Part shown: one piece after another, positions 46,821 to 56,993 of the stretch
How the letters are laid out: every line of letters starts with the position of its first letter
Position numbering within the stretch: the first letter of the stretch is position 1
Origin: Pseudomonadota bacterium
GTDB taxonomy: Bacteria; Pseudomonadota; Gammaproteobacteria; Steroidobacterales; Steroidobacteraceae
Direction of reading: 5' to 3'
DNA length: 64,000 nt
NCBI GenBank assembly: GCA_016703895.1
Contig: JADJBE010000001.1
Coordinates: 311,501-375,500 of the forward strand
Notes under the pieces: generated by a model
Told to the model about the DNA's origin: nothing
Database searches by the model: none
Seen by the model: the letters and a program-made list of their open reading frames with translations, nothing else
Position numbers and translations under genes: made by a program

Positions 46821-49323
46821 CGTGAGTGTGCATTCTGCGCGCTTCGAGTTGCTCTGTCATGGCCGCGACCGACATCGGCCGCGCCAAGAAATAGCCCTGC
46901 GCATACGTGCAGCGATGCTGACGCAAGAACTCGAGTTGTTCCATGGTTTCCACGCCTTCTGCTACGACATTCTTGCGTAAAGACAGCGCCATGGTCAGCA
47001 CTGACTCGGCAACTGCGGCAGCCGCAGGATCGGCCGGTATATCCTTGAGAAAAGATGCATCGAGCTTCACTGTCTGGATTGGATGGTGACGCAGATAATT
47101 CAGTGACGAAAAGCCTATGCCGAAGTCATCGATCGCGAGCCCCACACCGAGATCCGCCAGATCCTTGAGTGCCGCCGCTACCTGCGGATCGATCAACGCA
47201 GATTCGGTCAGTTCGAGTTCGAGAAAACTGGGTGAAAGACGGTACTGGCCAAGCAGGCGCTCGACTCGTTCGGCGAAAGCATGATCGACGAGTTGCTGCG
47301 CCGAGACGTTGACAGCAAGCCGCAGGTCAGGCAACCCGCGGCGCTGCCACTCCGCCAGCTGCGCGCAAGCAGTCTCGAGTACCCAGCTACCGATGTCGAC
47401 AATCAGTCCCGACTGCTCCGCCGAGGGGATGAACTCGTTAGGCATTTTGATGCCGTCATAGCGGGTCTGCCAGCGCAGCAGCGCCTCCGCACCAGCTAAC
47501 TGCGCGTCGGCCACATGGAACTGCGGCTGGTAGAACAGTGACAACTCGCGACGCTTCAGGGCGCGATACAAGCCGCTATCAGAATGACGAAGCGCGCGCA
47601 CGCTCATATTGCGCTCGAAAAAGGCCGACTGCCCGCGGCCGAGTTCCTTGCCCCGATACATCGCAAGATCCGCGTTACGCATCAGATCTTCAACGGTCGC
47701 GCCATCGTCGGGAAACAACGCAATGCCCACGCTGGCGAGTACATGGTGGTCTCGACCAGCCAAATTGACGGGCAGGCGCAGCGAATAGATGATCCGTTCG
47801 GCAACGGCCCGTGCTGCATCCGGATCGAGCACATGGCGCAGGACGATCGTAAATTCATCGCCCCCAGACGTGCGACGGTATCGCCCTCTTTCACACAAGA
47901 CTTGAGTCGCTGCGCGACGTTGACGAGCAACTGGTCGCCCGCCTCGTGCCCCAAAGGTATCGTTGATTCGTTTGAAGTGATCCAGATCGACAAACAACAA
48001 AGCGCCGCGAACCAGGCCTGACGAGGCCGCTGCAAGCTCCTGCGACAGGCGATCCTGGAACAATGACCGATTGGGCAATTGGGTCAGCGGATCAAAGTGT
48101 GCCTGCCGGTACAGCGCCTCGTCACGCGCACTCTGCGATAGCGCAAGCCGTAGTCGCTGCGCGAACGTCGCACCGTGGCGGGCGCCCTCCGCCGCACTAA
48201 CCGGTTCTTGCTCGAAGCCAATGACCAGCACCGCGAGCAGCTTGTCGTTGCGCAACACGGGCCACAGCCAGAAGAACCCGGCGCCGAGCTGTGCAAACGG
48301 CGCAAGAAACGCGTGGCGCGCCTTTTCGACCCGCGCGATCGTCATGCCCTCCGGTGCGGCCGTCACGGCGAGCAGCATTTCCGGGTCCAGCATTACGCGT
48401 TCGACCGGCAGCGACTCTTCCTTGTCGGCCGCGAGCAGCAAGCGACCGTGCGAGCTCGTAACCTCATCGATCAAAATAACGCCGGCCGCACGACTCAGGG
48501 TCATCGTCACAAGCTTCGGCAGCGCCGTCTCGATGCCCTGATCTACCTCCATCGTACCGAGCAGGGCGCAGTCCACTTCCGATTGCGCGGCATGCGCCGC
48601 GAGTCGGCGCGATGTGGCGGCTGCGGTGGCGCGTAATTGCGTGGCAATCTTCGCGACCTCATCAACGCCCTGCGTTGCGACCGCCACCTGTCGTCCATCC
48701 GCGAGCGAGCGCAACGCGCTTTGCAGCGCTCGCAATGCAGGCACATAGCAGCGCATTAGATATAGCGCCGCCACCAGTGCCGTCACGATACCAAGCACTA
48801 ACAGCCAGGCAGTGCGCGGCGCGGCCGCAAGTGCGGCATCTCGCCAGTCCGGAACGGGCTCATAAACAGCCAAATAGCTTGACGCAGTGCCTGCATCCTT
48901 CGGCTGCGAAACACCCCTGATCACACCCCGCCATTCGGCTGAGTCACCAAACCAGCTGAGCTCACGACTAACTGTTGACGCACGCTGCAACTCGCTCGAT
49001 TCCTGCCTGAAAAAGGCAACGAATTCATCCGACACCTTGGCGGTTGTGGCAATGATGCGTCCGTCGCGATCCATCAGAACTGCGTAGCGACCGGGGATTA
49101 GCGCCGCCAAGTTCTCTGACGGCGAGTCCGGTTGAACCATCGCCTGTTCATGCGCGATCGTCGCGAGCGCCGCACGCGCGAGCGCCGCTTGCTGGTCGAG
49201 ACGCTCGCGAAATTCGAGCACCAATACGAACAGGAGCGGCAACAGAACAGCGGCCGCCACCACGGCGAGCACCCGTCGTCCAAAAGCACTCTCGGACACC
49301 GCAGATTCTGCTGTTTGCTTCAT
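46795..49323 (-). CDS. Membrane GGDEF-EAL cyclic-di-GMP enzyme (contains a compensated double frameshift)
   Basis: 842 residues: helix near residues 15-38, periplasmic sensor to about 170, second helix, HAMP-like linker, GAF-like region (about 255-400), GGDEF, then EAL. The EAL side is complete (AEALLRW, ELELTESALI, DDFGIGFSSL, VAEGVET), so phosphodiesterase activity is likely. In the GGDEF domain about 30 residues before GGDEF are read out of frame. An extra G in the run at 47949-47952 and a missing G at 47861-47865 cancel each other; corrected, they give FGHEAGDQLLVNVAQRL and ARLGGDEF. No RxxD inhibitory site precedes GGDEF. Adjacent to a c-di-GMP riboswitch gene. Confidence 0.9.
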   Translation of the reverse strand: MKQTAESAVSESAFGRRVLAVVAAAVLLPLLFVLVLEFRERLDQQAALARAALATIAHEQAMVQPDSPSENLAALIPGRYAVLMDRDGRIIATTAKVSDEFVAFFRQESSELQRASTVSRELSWFGDSAEWRGVIRGVSQPKDAGTASSYLAVYEPVPDWRDAALAAAPRTAWLLVLGIVTALVAALYLMRCYVPALRALQSALRSLADGRQVAVATQGVDEVAKIATQLRATAAATSRRLAAHAAQSEVDCALLGTMEVDQGIETALPKLVTMTLSRAAGVILIDEVTSSHGRLLLAADKEESLPVERVMLDPEMLLAVTAAPEGMTIARVEKARHAFLAPFAQLGAGFFWLWPVLRNDKLLAVLVIGFEQEPVSAAEGARHGATFAQRLRLALSQSARDEALYRQAHFDPLTQLPNRSLFQDRLSQELAAASSGLVRGALLFVDLDHFKRINDTFGARGGRPVARQRRAATQVLCERGRYRRTSGGDEFTIVLRHVLDPDAARAVAERIIYSLRLPVNLAGRDHHVLASVGIALFPDDGATVEDLMRNADLAMYRGKELGRGQSAFFERNMSVRALRHSDSGLYRALKRRELSLFYQPQFHVADAQLAGAEALLRWQTRYDGIKMPNEFIPSAEQSGLIVDIGSWVLETACAQLAEWQRRGLPDLRLAVNVSAQQLVDHAFAERVERLLGQYRLSPSFLELELTESALIDPQVAAALKDLADLGVGLAIDDFGIGFSSLNYLRHHPIQTVKLDASFLKDIPADPAAAAVAESVLTMALSLRKNVVAEGVETMEQLEFLRQHRCTYAQGYFLARPMSVAAMTEQLEARRMHTHDEDARETG

Positions 49324-49422
49324 TCAGGCCGAGACTAAAAAGACAACGCGAACTTTAGAATGTGAGTCGGTGGCGGAATGCGCGGTACGTCACGTTTGCG
49401 CCGCAACAGGCATAATCGCTGT

Positions 49423-50628
49423 ATGGGAGTTTCGAGGACTGGGACGTCGCACGCCAGCAGCGGCATTGCATGGCTGCTCGCGCTGACCATTGCCGCGATA
49501 GTGTATGGGTCGTTTTATCCGTTCGATTGGAGCTGGCAGCGCTTCGCGACGGCACAAAATGGCGCAATGCCGACCCGCCTGCCTTGGGGTCCCGCACTAC
49601 GCAGCGACGTGGTTGCCAATCTGCTTTTTTATATTCCATTGGGCGCATTGCTTGCCGCACTCGGCCGTCGCGACACTCGCGGCTGGCAACACCTTGTCCG
49701 CGCCGTTGCGCTGGGTACGGCGCTAAGTGTCTGCGTCGAGTTCCTGCAATACGGCGCCCCGACTCGCACCCCCAGCCTGACCGATACGGCGCTCAATGCG
49801 ATTAGTACACTCGTCGGTGCGCTCGGCGCCTTGGTAGTACAGCGGCTGGTCGGTATACCTCGACTGCGGCGACGGGCATTCGACCCCGCCATTATTCTGA
49901 TGCTGGCGGCCTGGGCAGGCTTTCACATCGCGCCGTTCATGCCCAACCTGCGCTTCGCACAGCTGCGAGAGTCGCTGGATACGGTGCTGACATTGCAGTG
50001 GACGCTAAGTGGCGCGGCTCGATTCATGGCCGGCTACCTGATCCTCTCGATGCTCCTCAGGACGCTCGTCAAGCGCGAACATTTCTGGCTCAGCTGGCTA
50101 TTGTTTGTCGCGGTGACGCTGTTCGCGCGCGCTATTGTCGTCGGGCAGTCACTGCCGTTCGACGAACTGCTGGGGCTGCTTGCGGCACTACCCCTGATAG
50201 GCTTGTTTCGCGGCGTCCCACAACAGAAGGCAAGCCTACCGGTGCTGCTGCTCGTCATCGTCGGTTGGTTCATCTATGGCCTCGCGCCATTCGACTTCGT
50301 CAACCGCGCGGCGACTTTTCATTGGCTGCCACTGCAGGGCTTTCTCGACAACGAGGTGCAGCGAGGCTATCTACAGTTCCTGGAGAAATTGTTCTTATTT
50401 ACCGGCGTCGTCTGGCTTACCGTCAAAGCTGGCGGGTCAGTGTGGTTCGCGGCGAGCCTGGGCTTTGTGCTGGCCGCCTGCATCGAATTCGCCCAGCGCT
50501 ACTTACCCGGTCGAATCGCCGAAGTCACCGACCCGCTGCTCGTACTCGTCGCAGCGCTCGTCGTCAGTATCGGTGTTGCAATCGATAAGGTGGCTGCGCC
50601 GACTCGCAGTGGCAAAAGTCGCCGCTAA
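49423..50628 (+). CDS. VanZ-family membrane protein (two VanZ-like halves)
   Basis: 401 residues and about ten helices. VanZ-type features appear twice: YGSFYPFDWSW then ANLLFYIPLGALLAAL and CVEFLQYGAPTRTPSLTDTALNAI in the first half, and YGLAPFDF then CIEFAQRYLPGRIAEVTDPLLVL in the second. Bacterial VanZ-like proteins are inner-membrane proteins of unclear function, sometimes linked to exosortase or glycopeptide tolerance. Convergent with the NAD(P)-binding gene; their stop codons overlap. Confidence 0.85.
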   Translation: MGVSRTGTSHASSGIAWLLALTIAAIVYGSFYPFDWSWQRFATAQNGAMPTRLPWGPALRSDVVANLLFYIPLGALLAALGRRDTRGWQHLVRAVALGTALSVCVEFLQYGAPTRTPSLTDTALNAISTLVGALGALVVQRLVGIPRLRRRAFDPAIILMLAAWAGFHIAPFMPNLRFAQLRESLDTVLTLQWTLSGAARFMAGYLILSMLLRTLVKREHFWLSWLLFVAVTLFARAIVVGQSLPFDELLGLLAALPLIGLFRGVPQQKASLPVLLLVIVGWFIYGLAPFDFVNRAATFHWLPLQGFLDNEVQRGYLQFLEKLFLFTGVVWLTVKAGGSVWFAASLGFVLAACIEFAQRYLPGRIAEVTDPLLVLVAALVVSIGVAIDKVAAPTRSGKSRR

Positions 50629-51320
50629 CCGTTGCGAAATTCTGGTTTCGGCGGGATTTGTGCGAGTTGCTGTATGCCCTGATAAGTGTAGCGGTACGTG
50701 CCGCGCCGGCCGGTTCTAGTCGCTCCCAGCATCGCACGCGCAACCGTCTTGGCGGCGATGCCGCGATAAACTTCCCGCTTGCCAATCAATGCCAGATTGC
50801 CAATGGGCATGAACACACTCAATGCCAAGTCCTTGGGCCGCATCTCGCGCCGCCAGCCGATCAAGGGCCCAGGCTGGATGATGTCGAGCGACTGAAATCC
50901 GATCGCTGGCAACGCTGCCTCCAGCTCACCCTTGGTCCGCAGGTAAAAATTCTTGGCTGCCGCGTCGGCACCCACCGAGGTCACGACGACGAAACGCGCA
51001 ACCTTGGCGGCGTGGGCAACGCGCGCGAACGCCAGCACGAGATCGACATCAACGCGACGAAATTCGGTCTGCGACCCCGCCTTGGCAATGGTCGTACCCA
51101 GACAGCAGAAAGCATCGTCGGCCGCGAGGCCCTTGAGCTCCACAGCCAACTGCTCGAAGCGGACTACCCGATTCGCCAGGCGCGGGTGCTCACGATGCAA
51201 CGGACGCCTGGACAAGGCATAAACCCGTGAGTACTCCGGCGTCGCCAGCAACTCATCGAGGAGCAAACTGCCGACCAACCCCGAGGCACCAGCGAGCAAC
51301 GCGATTTTTGGAGTAGCCAT
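50625..51320 (-). CDS. NAD(P)-binding Rossmann protein (HTATIP2-like atypical SDR)
   Basis: 231 residues. N-terminal cofactor motif LLAGASGLVGSLLL, then AFCCLGTTIAKAGSQTEFRRVDVD, FVVVTSVGADA, and YLRTKGELEAAL with a Tyr..Lys helix, followed by QPGPLIG. This is the pattern of the atypical SDR group near HTATIP2/YwnB. Catalysis and substrate unknown. Start at the ATG 51320. Confidence 0.82.
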   Translation of the reverse strand: MATPKIALLAGASGLVGSLLLDELLATPEYSRVYALSRRPLHREHPRLANRVVRFEQLAVELKGLAADDAFCCLGTTIAKAGSQTEFRRVDVDLVLAFARVAHAAKVARFVVVTSVGADAAAKNFYLRTKGELEAALPAIGFQSLDIIQPGPLIGWRREMRPKDLALSVFMPIGNLALIGKREVYRGIAAKTVARAMLGATRTGRRGTYRYTYQGIQQLAQIPPKPEFRNG

Positions 51321-51477
51321 TGCCGCGGAGCTTACGACCGGAAAGACTGCGCGACAAGCGAACGGCACCGACAATCAGCCTATGAATCCGTCGGCGCAAT
51401 GCATCCAAACGCTGGACCGGTCCGAATAGCGAGCATAGGCTTTAGAATCCAGTAGCCAGCCACCACCCCAACACCTT

Positions 51478-51828
51478 ATGAACAAACGTCCCCTGCAGCT
51501 TTTTTTCAGCTTCATCGCGCTATCGCTATTCGCCTATACGGTTTGGGCGAGTTCGCAGCAGTCACTGGCCGAATGGGGTGGCCTGGTCAACGCTCCCGAT
51601 AAGTGGTGGACGATCGCCACGCTGATCGACGCCTACTATGCCTTTCTGACGTTCTACGTGTGGGTGCTGTGGAAAGAGCCGCGTTGGACGGCCCGCATCG
51701 GCTGGTTCGTCGGCATTATGCTACTCGGCAACATGGCGATGGCAGCGTACGTGCTGCTGCAGCTCAGCCGCTTGCGAGCCGGCGAAGGGATGCCCGAGCT
51801 GCTGGCACGCCGCAACAGCAGCGCCTGA
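51478..51828 (+). CDS. DUF1475-like four-helix membrane protein
   Basis: 116 residues, membrane helices at about 8-25, 45-65 and 72-92. Characteristic WWTIATLIDAYYAFLTFYVWVLWKEP followed by R..W. Starts at the ATG immediately after the CACCTT junction at 51471. It heads a plus-strand group with DUF2062 and the CFA-synthase-like gene. Function unknown. Confidence 0.75.
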   Translation: MNKRPLQLFFSFIALSLFAYTVWASSQQSLAEWGGLVNAPDKWWTIATLIDAYYAFLTFYVWVLWKEPRWTARIGWFVGIMLLGNMAMAAYVLLQLSRLRAGEGMPELLARRNSSA

Positions 51829-51845
51829 TCCGCCTGTCATCGAGC

Positions 51846-52322
51846 GTGACCTCCGGGAACTGGTTTCGTCGGCGGCTGATCGAGCCGTTCCTCGGCCTGC
51901 TCAAACAAGGCGTCGCCCCGGACAAACTCGCTTTGTCGCTCGCTCTCGGTGTGGCCATCGGGCTCATCCCGATTCTGGGCCTGTCGACCGGCCTGTGTGC
52001 GTTAACGGCGTTGCTCCTGCGCCTCAACATGCCCGCGATTCAGTTAGTGAACTACGCTTTGTCGCCTTTGCAGCTTCTGCTGATCATCCCGGCCGTACGG
52101 TTTGGTGAATACCTGACTGGCGCGCCGGCTTTTCCGATCACGATCGCCGCGGGCATGGAGATCATTGCGCAAGGCCCGCTGCACGCGATCGAGACACTGT
52201 GGGATGCGATCTTGCATGCCGCTCTCGCCTGGATCGTACTTGCGCCACCGGTCACACTCGTGGTGTTCTTAGGTTTAAGGCCCCTACTGACTCGCTATCA
52301 GCGCCGAGACTCATCCAGATGA
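51846..52322 (+). CDS. DUF2062 membrane protein
   Basis: 158 residues from a GTG. DUF2062 hallmarks: PDKLALSLALGVAIGLIPILG, then LRLNMPAIQLVNYALSPLQLLLIIPAVRFGEYL, and two C-terminal helices. The stop overlaps the ATG of the next gene (ATGA), indicating coupling. The family often neighbours lipid- or polysaccharide-related enzymes; precise role unknown. Confidence 0.85.
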   Translation: MTSGNWFRRRLIEPFLGLLKQGVAPDKLALSLALGVAIGLIPILGLSTGLCALTALLLRLNMPAIQLVNYALSPLQLLLIIPAVRFGEYLTGAPAFPITIAAGMEIIAQGPLHAIETLWDAILHAALAWIVLAPPVTLVVFLGLRPLLTRYQRRDSSR

Positions 52323-53398
52323 CCGCCAAGACCACAACTACGGAAACCCCTTCATTCTCCATGCGGCTACTGGAGCGCGACCTTGTGCCGGACAAGCTCA
52401 TCCGCTCGCGAATCCGCGCGCTGCTCGCCGCCCGCCTCCAGGAAGAAGACCAGGGCGACCCTGCACGGCAACAACAGCGTTTGATGGACCTCGTGCGCCA
52501 ATTGCGCGCCAGTCCGATCGCAATCAATACTGCTGCGGCCAACGAACAACACTACGAAGTACCCACCGAGTTCTACCTGCACGCGCTCGGCAAGCATCTC
52601 AAGTATTCCAGTTGTTATTACGAGCGCCAGGACGAGGATCCGGCCGCCGGGCTCGACGCCGCTGAAGCACGCATGCTGGCCCTCACCTGTGAGCGAGCCC
52701 GTCTCCGCGATGGCGAGCGCATACTCGAGCTCGGTTGCGGCTGGGGTTCATTGTCACTGTGGATGGCGGAGCGCTATCCGGCGGCAAGGATTACGGCTGT
52801 CTCGAATTCGCGCAGCCAAAAGGCCTTCATCGATGCACGCGCAGCCGAGCGCGGCCTTAGCAATCTTACGATCGTGACCAGCGATATCAACGCGCTCGCA
52901 TTCCCGCCTGACACCCGCTTCGACCGTGTGGTGTCGGTCGAAATGTTCGAGCACATGCGAAATTACGAAGAACTGCTACGTCGGGTGGCGTCGTGGATGC
53001 GGCCCGGTGCGACGCTGTTCGTGCATATCTTCACACACAACCGCTACGCCTATCCGTTCGAGGTGCGTGACGAAACAGACTGGATGGCGCGGTTCTTTTT
53101 CACCGGCGGCATCATGCCGAGCGACGATCTGCTGCACTACTTCCAGCGCAACGTGACGCTCATTGATCACTGGCAGGTGCCGGGCTGGCACTACCAGCTC
53201 ACGAGCGAAGCCTGGCTCGCGAACCAGGACCGGCATCGTGCCGCACTCATGCCGATCCTGGCCGCCACTTATGGAGCCGACGAGGCGACCAAATGGTGGG
53301 TCTATTGGCGGGTGTTTTTCATGTCCTGCGCCGAGCTGTTTGGCTACAACCAGGGCCGCGAATGGCTTGTGTCCCACTATCTGTTTGAAAAGCAGTAG
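52319..53398 (+). CDS. Cyclopropane-fatty-acyl-phospholipid synthase-like methyltransferase
   Basis: 359 residues. N-terminal helices, then HYEVPTEFYLHALGKHLKYSSCYY, the SAM motif ILELGCGWGSLSLWMAERYP, VSVEMFEHMRNYEELL, a central HIFTHNRYAYPFE and FFTGGIMPSDDLL. These are typical of the CFA-synthase/COG2230 group, including the paralogues next to DUF2062-type genes. It would methylenate or methylate unsaturated acyl lipids at the membrane. ATG overlaps the DUF2062 stop. Confidence 0.88.
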   Translation: MTAKTTTTETPSFSMRLLERDLVPDKLIRSRIRALLAARLQEEDQGDPARQQQRLMDLVRQLRASPIAINTAAANEQHYEVPTEFYLHALGKHLKYSSCYYERQDEDPAAGLDAAEARMLALTCERARLRDGERILELGCGWGSLSLWMAERYPAARITAVSNSRSQKAFIDARAAERGLSNLTIVTSDINALAFPPDTRFDRVVSVEMFEHMRNYEELLRRVASWMRPGATLFVHIFTHNRYAYPFEVRDETDWMARFFFTGGIMPSDDLLHYFQRNVTLIDHWQVPGWHYQLTSEAWLANQDRHRAALMPILAATYGADEATKWWVYWRVFFMSCAELFGYNQGREWLVSHYLFEKQ

Positions 53399-53409
53399 CA
53401 TTGCGGGCC

Positions 53410-54791
53410 ATGCAGACTATTCTTCGTTGTCTGTCATTGCTCGCGCTGGGCCCCTTGGCGGTATCCCAAGCCCAGCCTGTCACAGACGAAACTGCGACAG
53501 ACGAGACACGTATTGCCGTCTATCGCGAGTTTCGCCAGCGGTTCGATGCGGGTGATTACCAGGCAGCGCTGCCGATCGCCGAGAATCTAGTCTCGTTGAC
53601 GCAAAAGCAATTTGGCGACGCCGACCGGGCGCTCGTCAATCCGCTCGCGAACGTCGGTACCACGCAGCTCAAATTGGCTAATCACGCCGCCGCCGAAGCC
53701 AGCTACCTGCGAGCAGTTGAGCTGCTGGAGCGGTCCGCCAGCAACACCGACCGCTTGTTCATCGCGCCGCTACATGGCCTGGGTGCCACCTACCTGGCGG
53801 CGAAGCGTCCTGGCAATGCCGTGACGCCACTCAAACGAGCGGTCGATCTGAGCCGCAATCTGGACGGCCTCTATAACGACAGGCAACTGCCGATCGTGCG
53901 GCAATTGATCGACGCCTACGTCGCAACCGGCAACCTTGCGGATGCCGAGAAAGAACACAACTACGCCTACGCCGTCGCGGAGACGTCTTTCGGGAATAAC
54001 GACCCACGCATGCTCGACGCTCATGAGCGCCTGGCAGGCTGGTACGATTTCGTGGGGCGCTACAGCTCGGCGCGTTCGCTGTACGAGCGTTCACTGGCTC
54101 TGATCGATAGGCTTGGCAAGCGTACGGATCTGCGGAAAGTGGCGCCGTTACGCGGTATCGCCCGCACCTACCAACTCGAGTTCCTGTATGGCGCCGAGAA
54201 GACCGAAGAAGCGCTAGATGCGTTTGGCGGCCGGTCACCCCATTCGCGAACCTGCAGGCTGGGCGTATGCAGGATCGTGGCGAGCGCGCGCTCGAGTTCG
54301 CGCTGCAGATCATCACGACCAACGAGCCCGTCGACCATCGTCTGCATGGTGAAACGCTGGCCGACCTGGGCGACTGGCGCCTGGTCAGTGGTGCGACGGA
54401 TGCGGCCAAACTACAGTACGGCAAGGCTTGGGAGGCCCTCACGCTCGCCGGCGACACCACTCTATTGCAAGCGCCGCGACAACTTGCCTACCGACCGTCG
54501 CCCTTGACCGTTGGTCGCTCGCGGCTCGACCCTGCGGAAGCCACCGAGCAGCCGCTCGAGTTGCGCTTCTCGGTCACGAGCGAGGGCCGTGTGCGCGGCG
54601 TGACGGCGACACCCACCGAGCTCTCTGACAGTATCGTCCGCAGTGTGAGCACAGCACTTGGACGGGCACGGTACGCACCGCGGATTGAAAACGGCGTGGC
54701 GGTCGATACGGACAATGTCGCGTTGATTGAACGCGTACTGGTTCGCAATCCGCCGCCGCAGGCCGACCAGTCGGCCTCCCAGCAAGACTAA
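53410..54791 (+). pseudogene. Exported TPR protein with TonB-C-like end, single frameshift
   Basis: The first frame runs from the ATG 53410: signal peptide (LLALGPLAVSQAQP), then TPR-like helical repeats (YQAALPIAENL, HAAAEASYLRAVELL, SSARSLYERSLALIDRL), until about 54225. The second frame takes over near 54232 with RPVTPFANLQAGRMQDRGERAL. It continues through another repeat and a TonB-C-like domain (PLELRFSVTSEGRVRGVTATP, LGRARYAPRIENGVAV). One base appears lost around TTTGGCGGCC at 54219-54230. Restored length would be 460 residues. Probably periplasmic; function unknown. Confidence 0.75.
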
Positions 54792-55259
54792 CTAGCGCTG
54801 GCTGATTTCCAGGTAGATACCGTTAGGATCGAACAGGGATATCGACCGCAAGTTCACCGTCTTGCCATCGTGGCCCGGCACCGTCCAGTCGAACGGCTTG
54901 GTGACGATGGTCGCGCCCGCTTGCAGCGCGCGCTGATAGACGCCATCGATGTCATCGGTATTCATCACCAAAATCGGCTCGCCCATCCGCACCATGGTGC
55001 GCTTCTGCAGCACGCCCACATCGAGCGGCGGCTCCAGATAGCTCATCATGCCGAGCTTGCCGAGATTGGGATCGGCCGATTCCAGCATGATCAGCCGCAC
55101 TTTGGCGCCGTCTGGGGCGCCTGAGGGCGGCATGCGATAGTCGGCCGCAACGTGATTGTCGTACCACACCTTCCAGCCAAAGACCGTCTGGTAGAACTGC
55201 GCCGCTTTCTCAGCGTCTGGCACCAAGAACGTGGTGCGTCTAAGTAAGGTCGAACTCAC
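54792..55259 (-). CDS. VOC (glyoxalase/bleomycin-resistance) family protein
   Basis: 155 residues from a GTG with a strong GAGGAG 5 bp upstream. Two beta-alpha-beta-beta-beta units: TTFLVPDAEKAAQFYQTVFGWKV first and VMNTDDIDGVYQRALQAGATIV second, ending SLFDPNGIYLEISQR. A metal site may be partly kept (late Glu present, first His replaced). It begins 12 bp after the lipoprotein stop, so it may be the last gene of the MotA-VWA operon, though the function looks unrelated. Convergent with the TPR gene. Confidence 0.85.
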   Translation of the reverse strand: MSSTLLRRTTFLVPDAEKAAQFYQTVFGWKVWYDNHVAADYRMPPSGAPDGAKVRLIMLESADPNLGKLGMMSYLEPPLDVGVLQKRTMVRMGEPILVMNTDDIDGVYQRALQAGATIVTKPFDWTVPGHDGKTVNLRSISLFDPNGIYLEISQR

Positions 55260-55271
55260 AGTTGCTCCTCA

Positions 55272-55937
55272 TCAGTTGATCGGGACTGCTTCGATGATAT
55301 CCGCGGCGGACGTCGACGCAGCCAGACTCTGGGCAGTTGCCGCAGCCGTCAGCTTACGGCCCTCGCGCAGAACTTTGGCAACAGCCACTTCGGGAAACTG
55401 CACCAGAAACTTCGCCGCCGCGTCACGCATGGCGGCAAAACTTGCCGCGGCGAGCGGCTTCTCACCACTCATCCCGCCAGCCGGTGCACTGCCATAGCCA
55501 GACACCGTGAGCGAGTCGACTTGATCACCCGCCGGCGCATAGACATTCAGTCGGTAGCTGATCGTCACCGCGTAGTAGTCACCACCGGTGTCTCGGGCGG
55601 TGGCAAACGAATACTGCTCGATGCGCGGCTCGAACACCGCCGCGAGGTCGCCAGCAGCCTTGGCGTCATCCAGCGCCGAGAACATCACAACTTCACGGAA
55701 TGACGCAGCGAACAACTGCTCCGCATACTTGGTATGCCCCGGACCCAGTTCCGCGGTCCAACTAACACCACCCCGCGTCTCGTCGTGCTTGTAAGCGCGC
55801 ATCTCCGGCGTCACGAGTACGCCAACCTTGGCATCGATCTTGGGGATCAATGCCTGCGGCAACGTGCCCTCCGGCTTGACGTTGACGCCACCACAGGCGG
55901 CGAGCGCCACCTCCAGCGTAGCCAGGCAAGCGCCGCG
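55272..55937 (-). CDS. Lipoprotein at the end of the MotA-VWA operon, unknown family
   Basis: 221 residues from the GTG at 55937, 4 bp after the second VWA gene's stop. A GTG at 55964 would overlap that gene. The short signal ends LAACGG, a lipobox. The mature part is a mixed alpha/beta domain (KIDAKVGVLVTPEM, HTKYAEQLFAASFREVVMF, FEPRIEQYSFATARDTGGDYYAVTISYRL), resembling the many outer-membrane lipoproteins with a SHS2-like assembly fold. I infer an outer-membrane partner for the complex. Confidence 0.7.
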   Translation of the reverse strand, partial: RGACLATLEVALAACGGVNVKPEGTLPQALIPKIDAKVGVLVTPEMRAYKHDETRGGVSWTAELGPGHTKYAEQLFAASFREVVMFSALDDAKAAGDLAAVFEPRIEQYSFATARDTGGDYYAVTISYRLNVYAPAGDQVDSLTVSGYGSAPAGGMSGEKPLAAASFAAMRDAAAKFLVQFPEVAVAKVLREGRKLTAAATAQSLAASTSAADIIEAVPIN

Positions 55938-55941
55938 CACG

Positions 55942-56961
55942 CTATTCGATACCGCGACGAACACCGAACACCTCGATCACGGCCTTACACTGTTTGCCAC
56001 GGGTTAGGCCGACAAACGTCCCTTCGTTCTGATCGCACATGGAACGCATTAAGGCGGAGAAGCGTGCGTTTGTAAATGATGAAGTCCCCCCGGGAGCCGG
56101 AAAACCGATGCCGTGAATCCGGACGCGCGTCCGACCGCGCCAATCAGCCTTGTTGATGCCGCTTACGGCATCGAGCGCGTACTGAATCGAGTCGCCGGTG
56201 AACTCGTCGCCAAGCACATAGACGCTGATTCGTTTGTCGGCCGCCCACCAGCCACGGACTGCCGCTTCGATACCCTCGACGGGACTTGAATTGCTATAGG
56301 ACCGCCAACTGCCCATACGCTCGACGATCTGCTGACGCTGCGCTGTCGAATCGTCCAGCCACTTGCCAAAGCTGCCACCAAACATCGGCTTGCCCTCGTC
56401 ATCCAGCACCTGAATGCCGCGGACTCGCGGATAGATGTCGAGGATCTCGGCCATCACTTCTTTGGCGGTATCCCAATGGCTCCCAGCATACTGCCGGATG
56501 TATCAATCACAAAAAGGGATACCACCGACCGCTTCAGTGGGTGCGCGCTTAGGCCGATTGCGCATCAGCCGTGCCATCTCAAGAGTGAGTGTCTGATAGG
56601 CCGCGACAAGTTCGTTTTCAACGATCCCAGCTACAGTCGCATCAGATTTGCTGGCGCTGAATTGACCCTGAACCCTGGTGATATCGCCGGAGAGATTGGC
56701 GAGCTTGCGCCTCTCGAGCGTCAGTAAATCGACGCGTCCTTTCAGTTCACGCTCGAGTACGTCTGTTTCACCACGAATTGTATTTAGCTCCTCCTGCAAC
56801 TTCAGCACTTGACCGTCGAGATTGTTGCGGCTCTTTTCGATGACGAGCGGCTGACCAAACTCGGACAACACCAGCAGCAGGATAATCGCGCCGAAGCCAC
56901 AGCAAATGCAGTCGAGAAACGACAGACTGAAAATCTCGGCGTCACGGCGCTTGAGTTTCAT
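55942..56961 (-). pseudogene. Membrane-anchored VWA protein 2, two compensating indels
   Basis: N-terminus MKLKRRDAEIFSLSFLD then CICCGFGAIILLLVLSEFG: a basic cytoplasmic start, then one helix with Asp17 at its beginning. A coiled coil (about 45-110) precedes the VWA domain. The domain is split: frame one ends GGIPFCD-stop, the MIDAS VIDTSGSM is in frame two, and WDTAKEVMAEIL onward in frame three. Removing one T from the run at 56511-56515 and adding one G at 56482-56484 gives a single 339-residue protein with DxSxS. Because the corrections cancel and both lie in homopolymers, I regard this as sequence error. Paralogue of the VWA gene upstream. Confidence 0.78.
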
Positions 56962-56993
56962 GTAATCAGTCCGCTAGTCGGCTACTGACAAGC

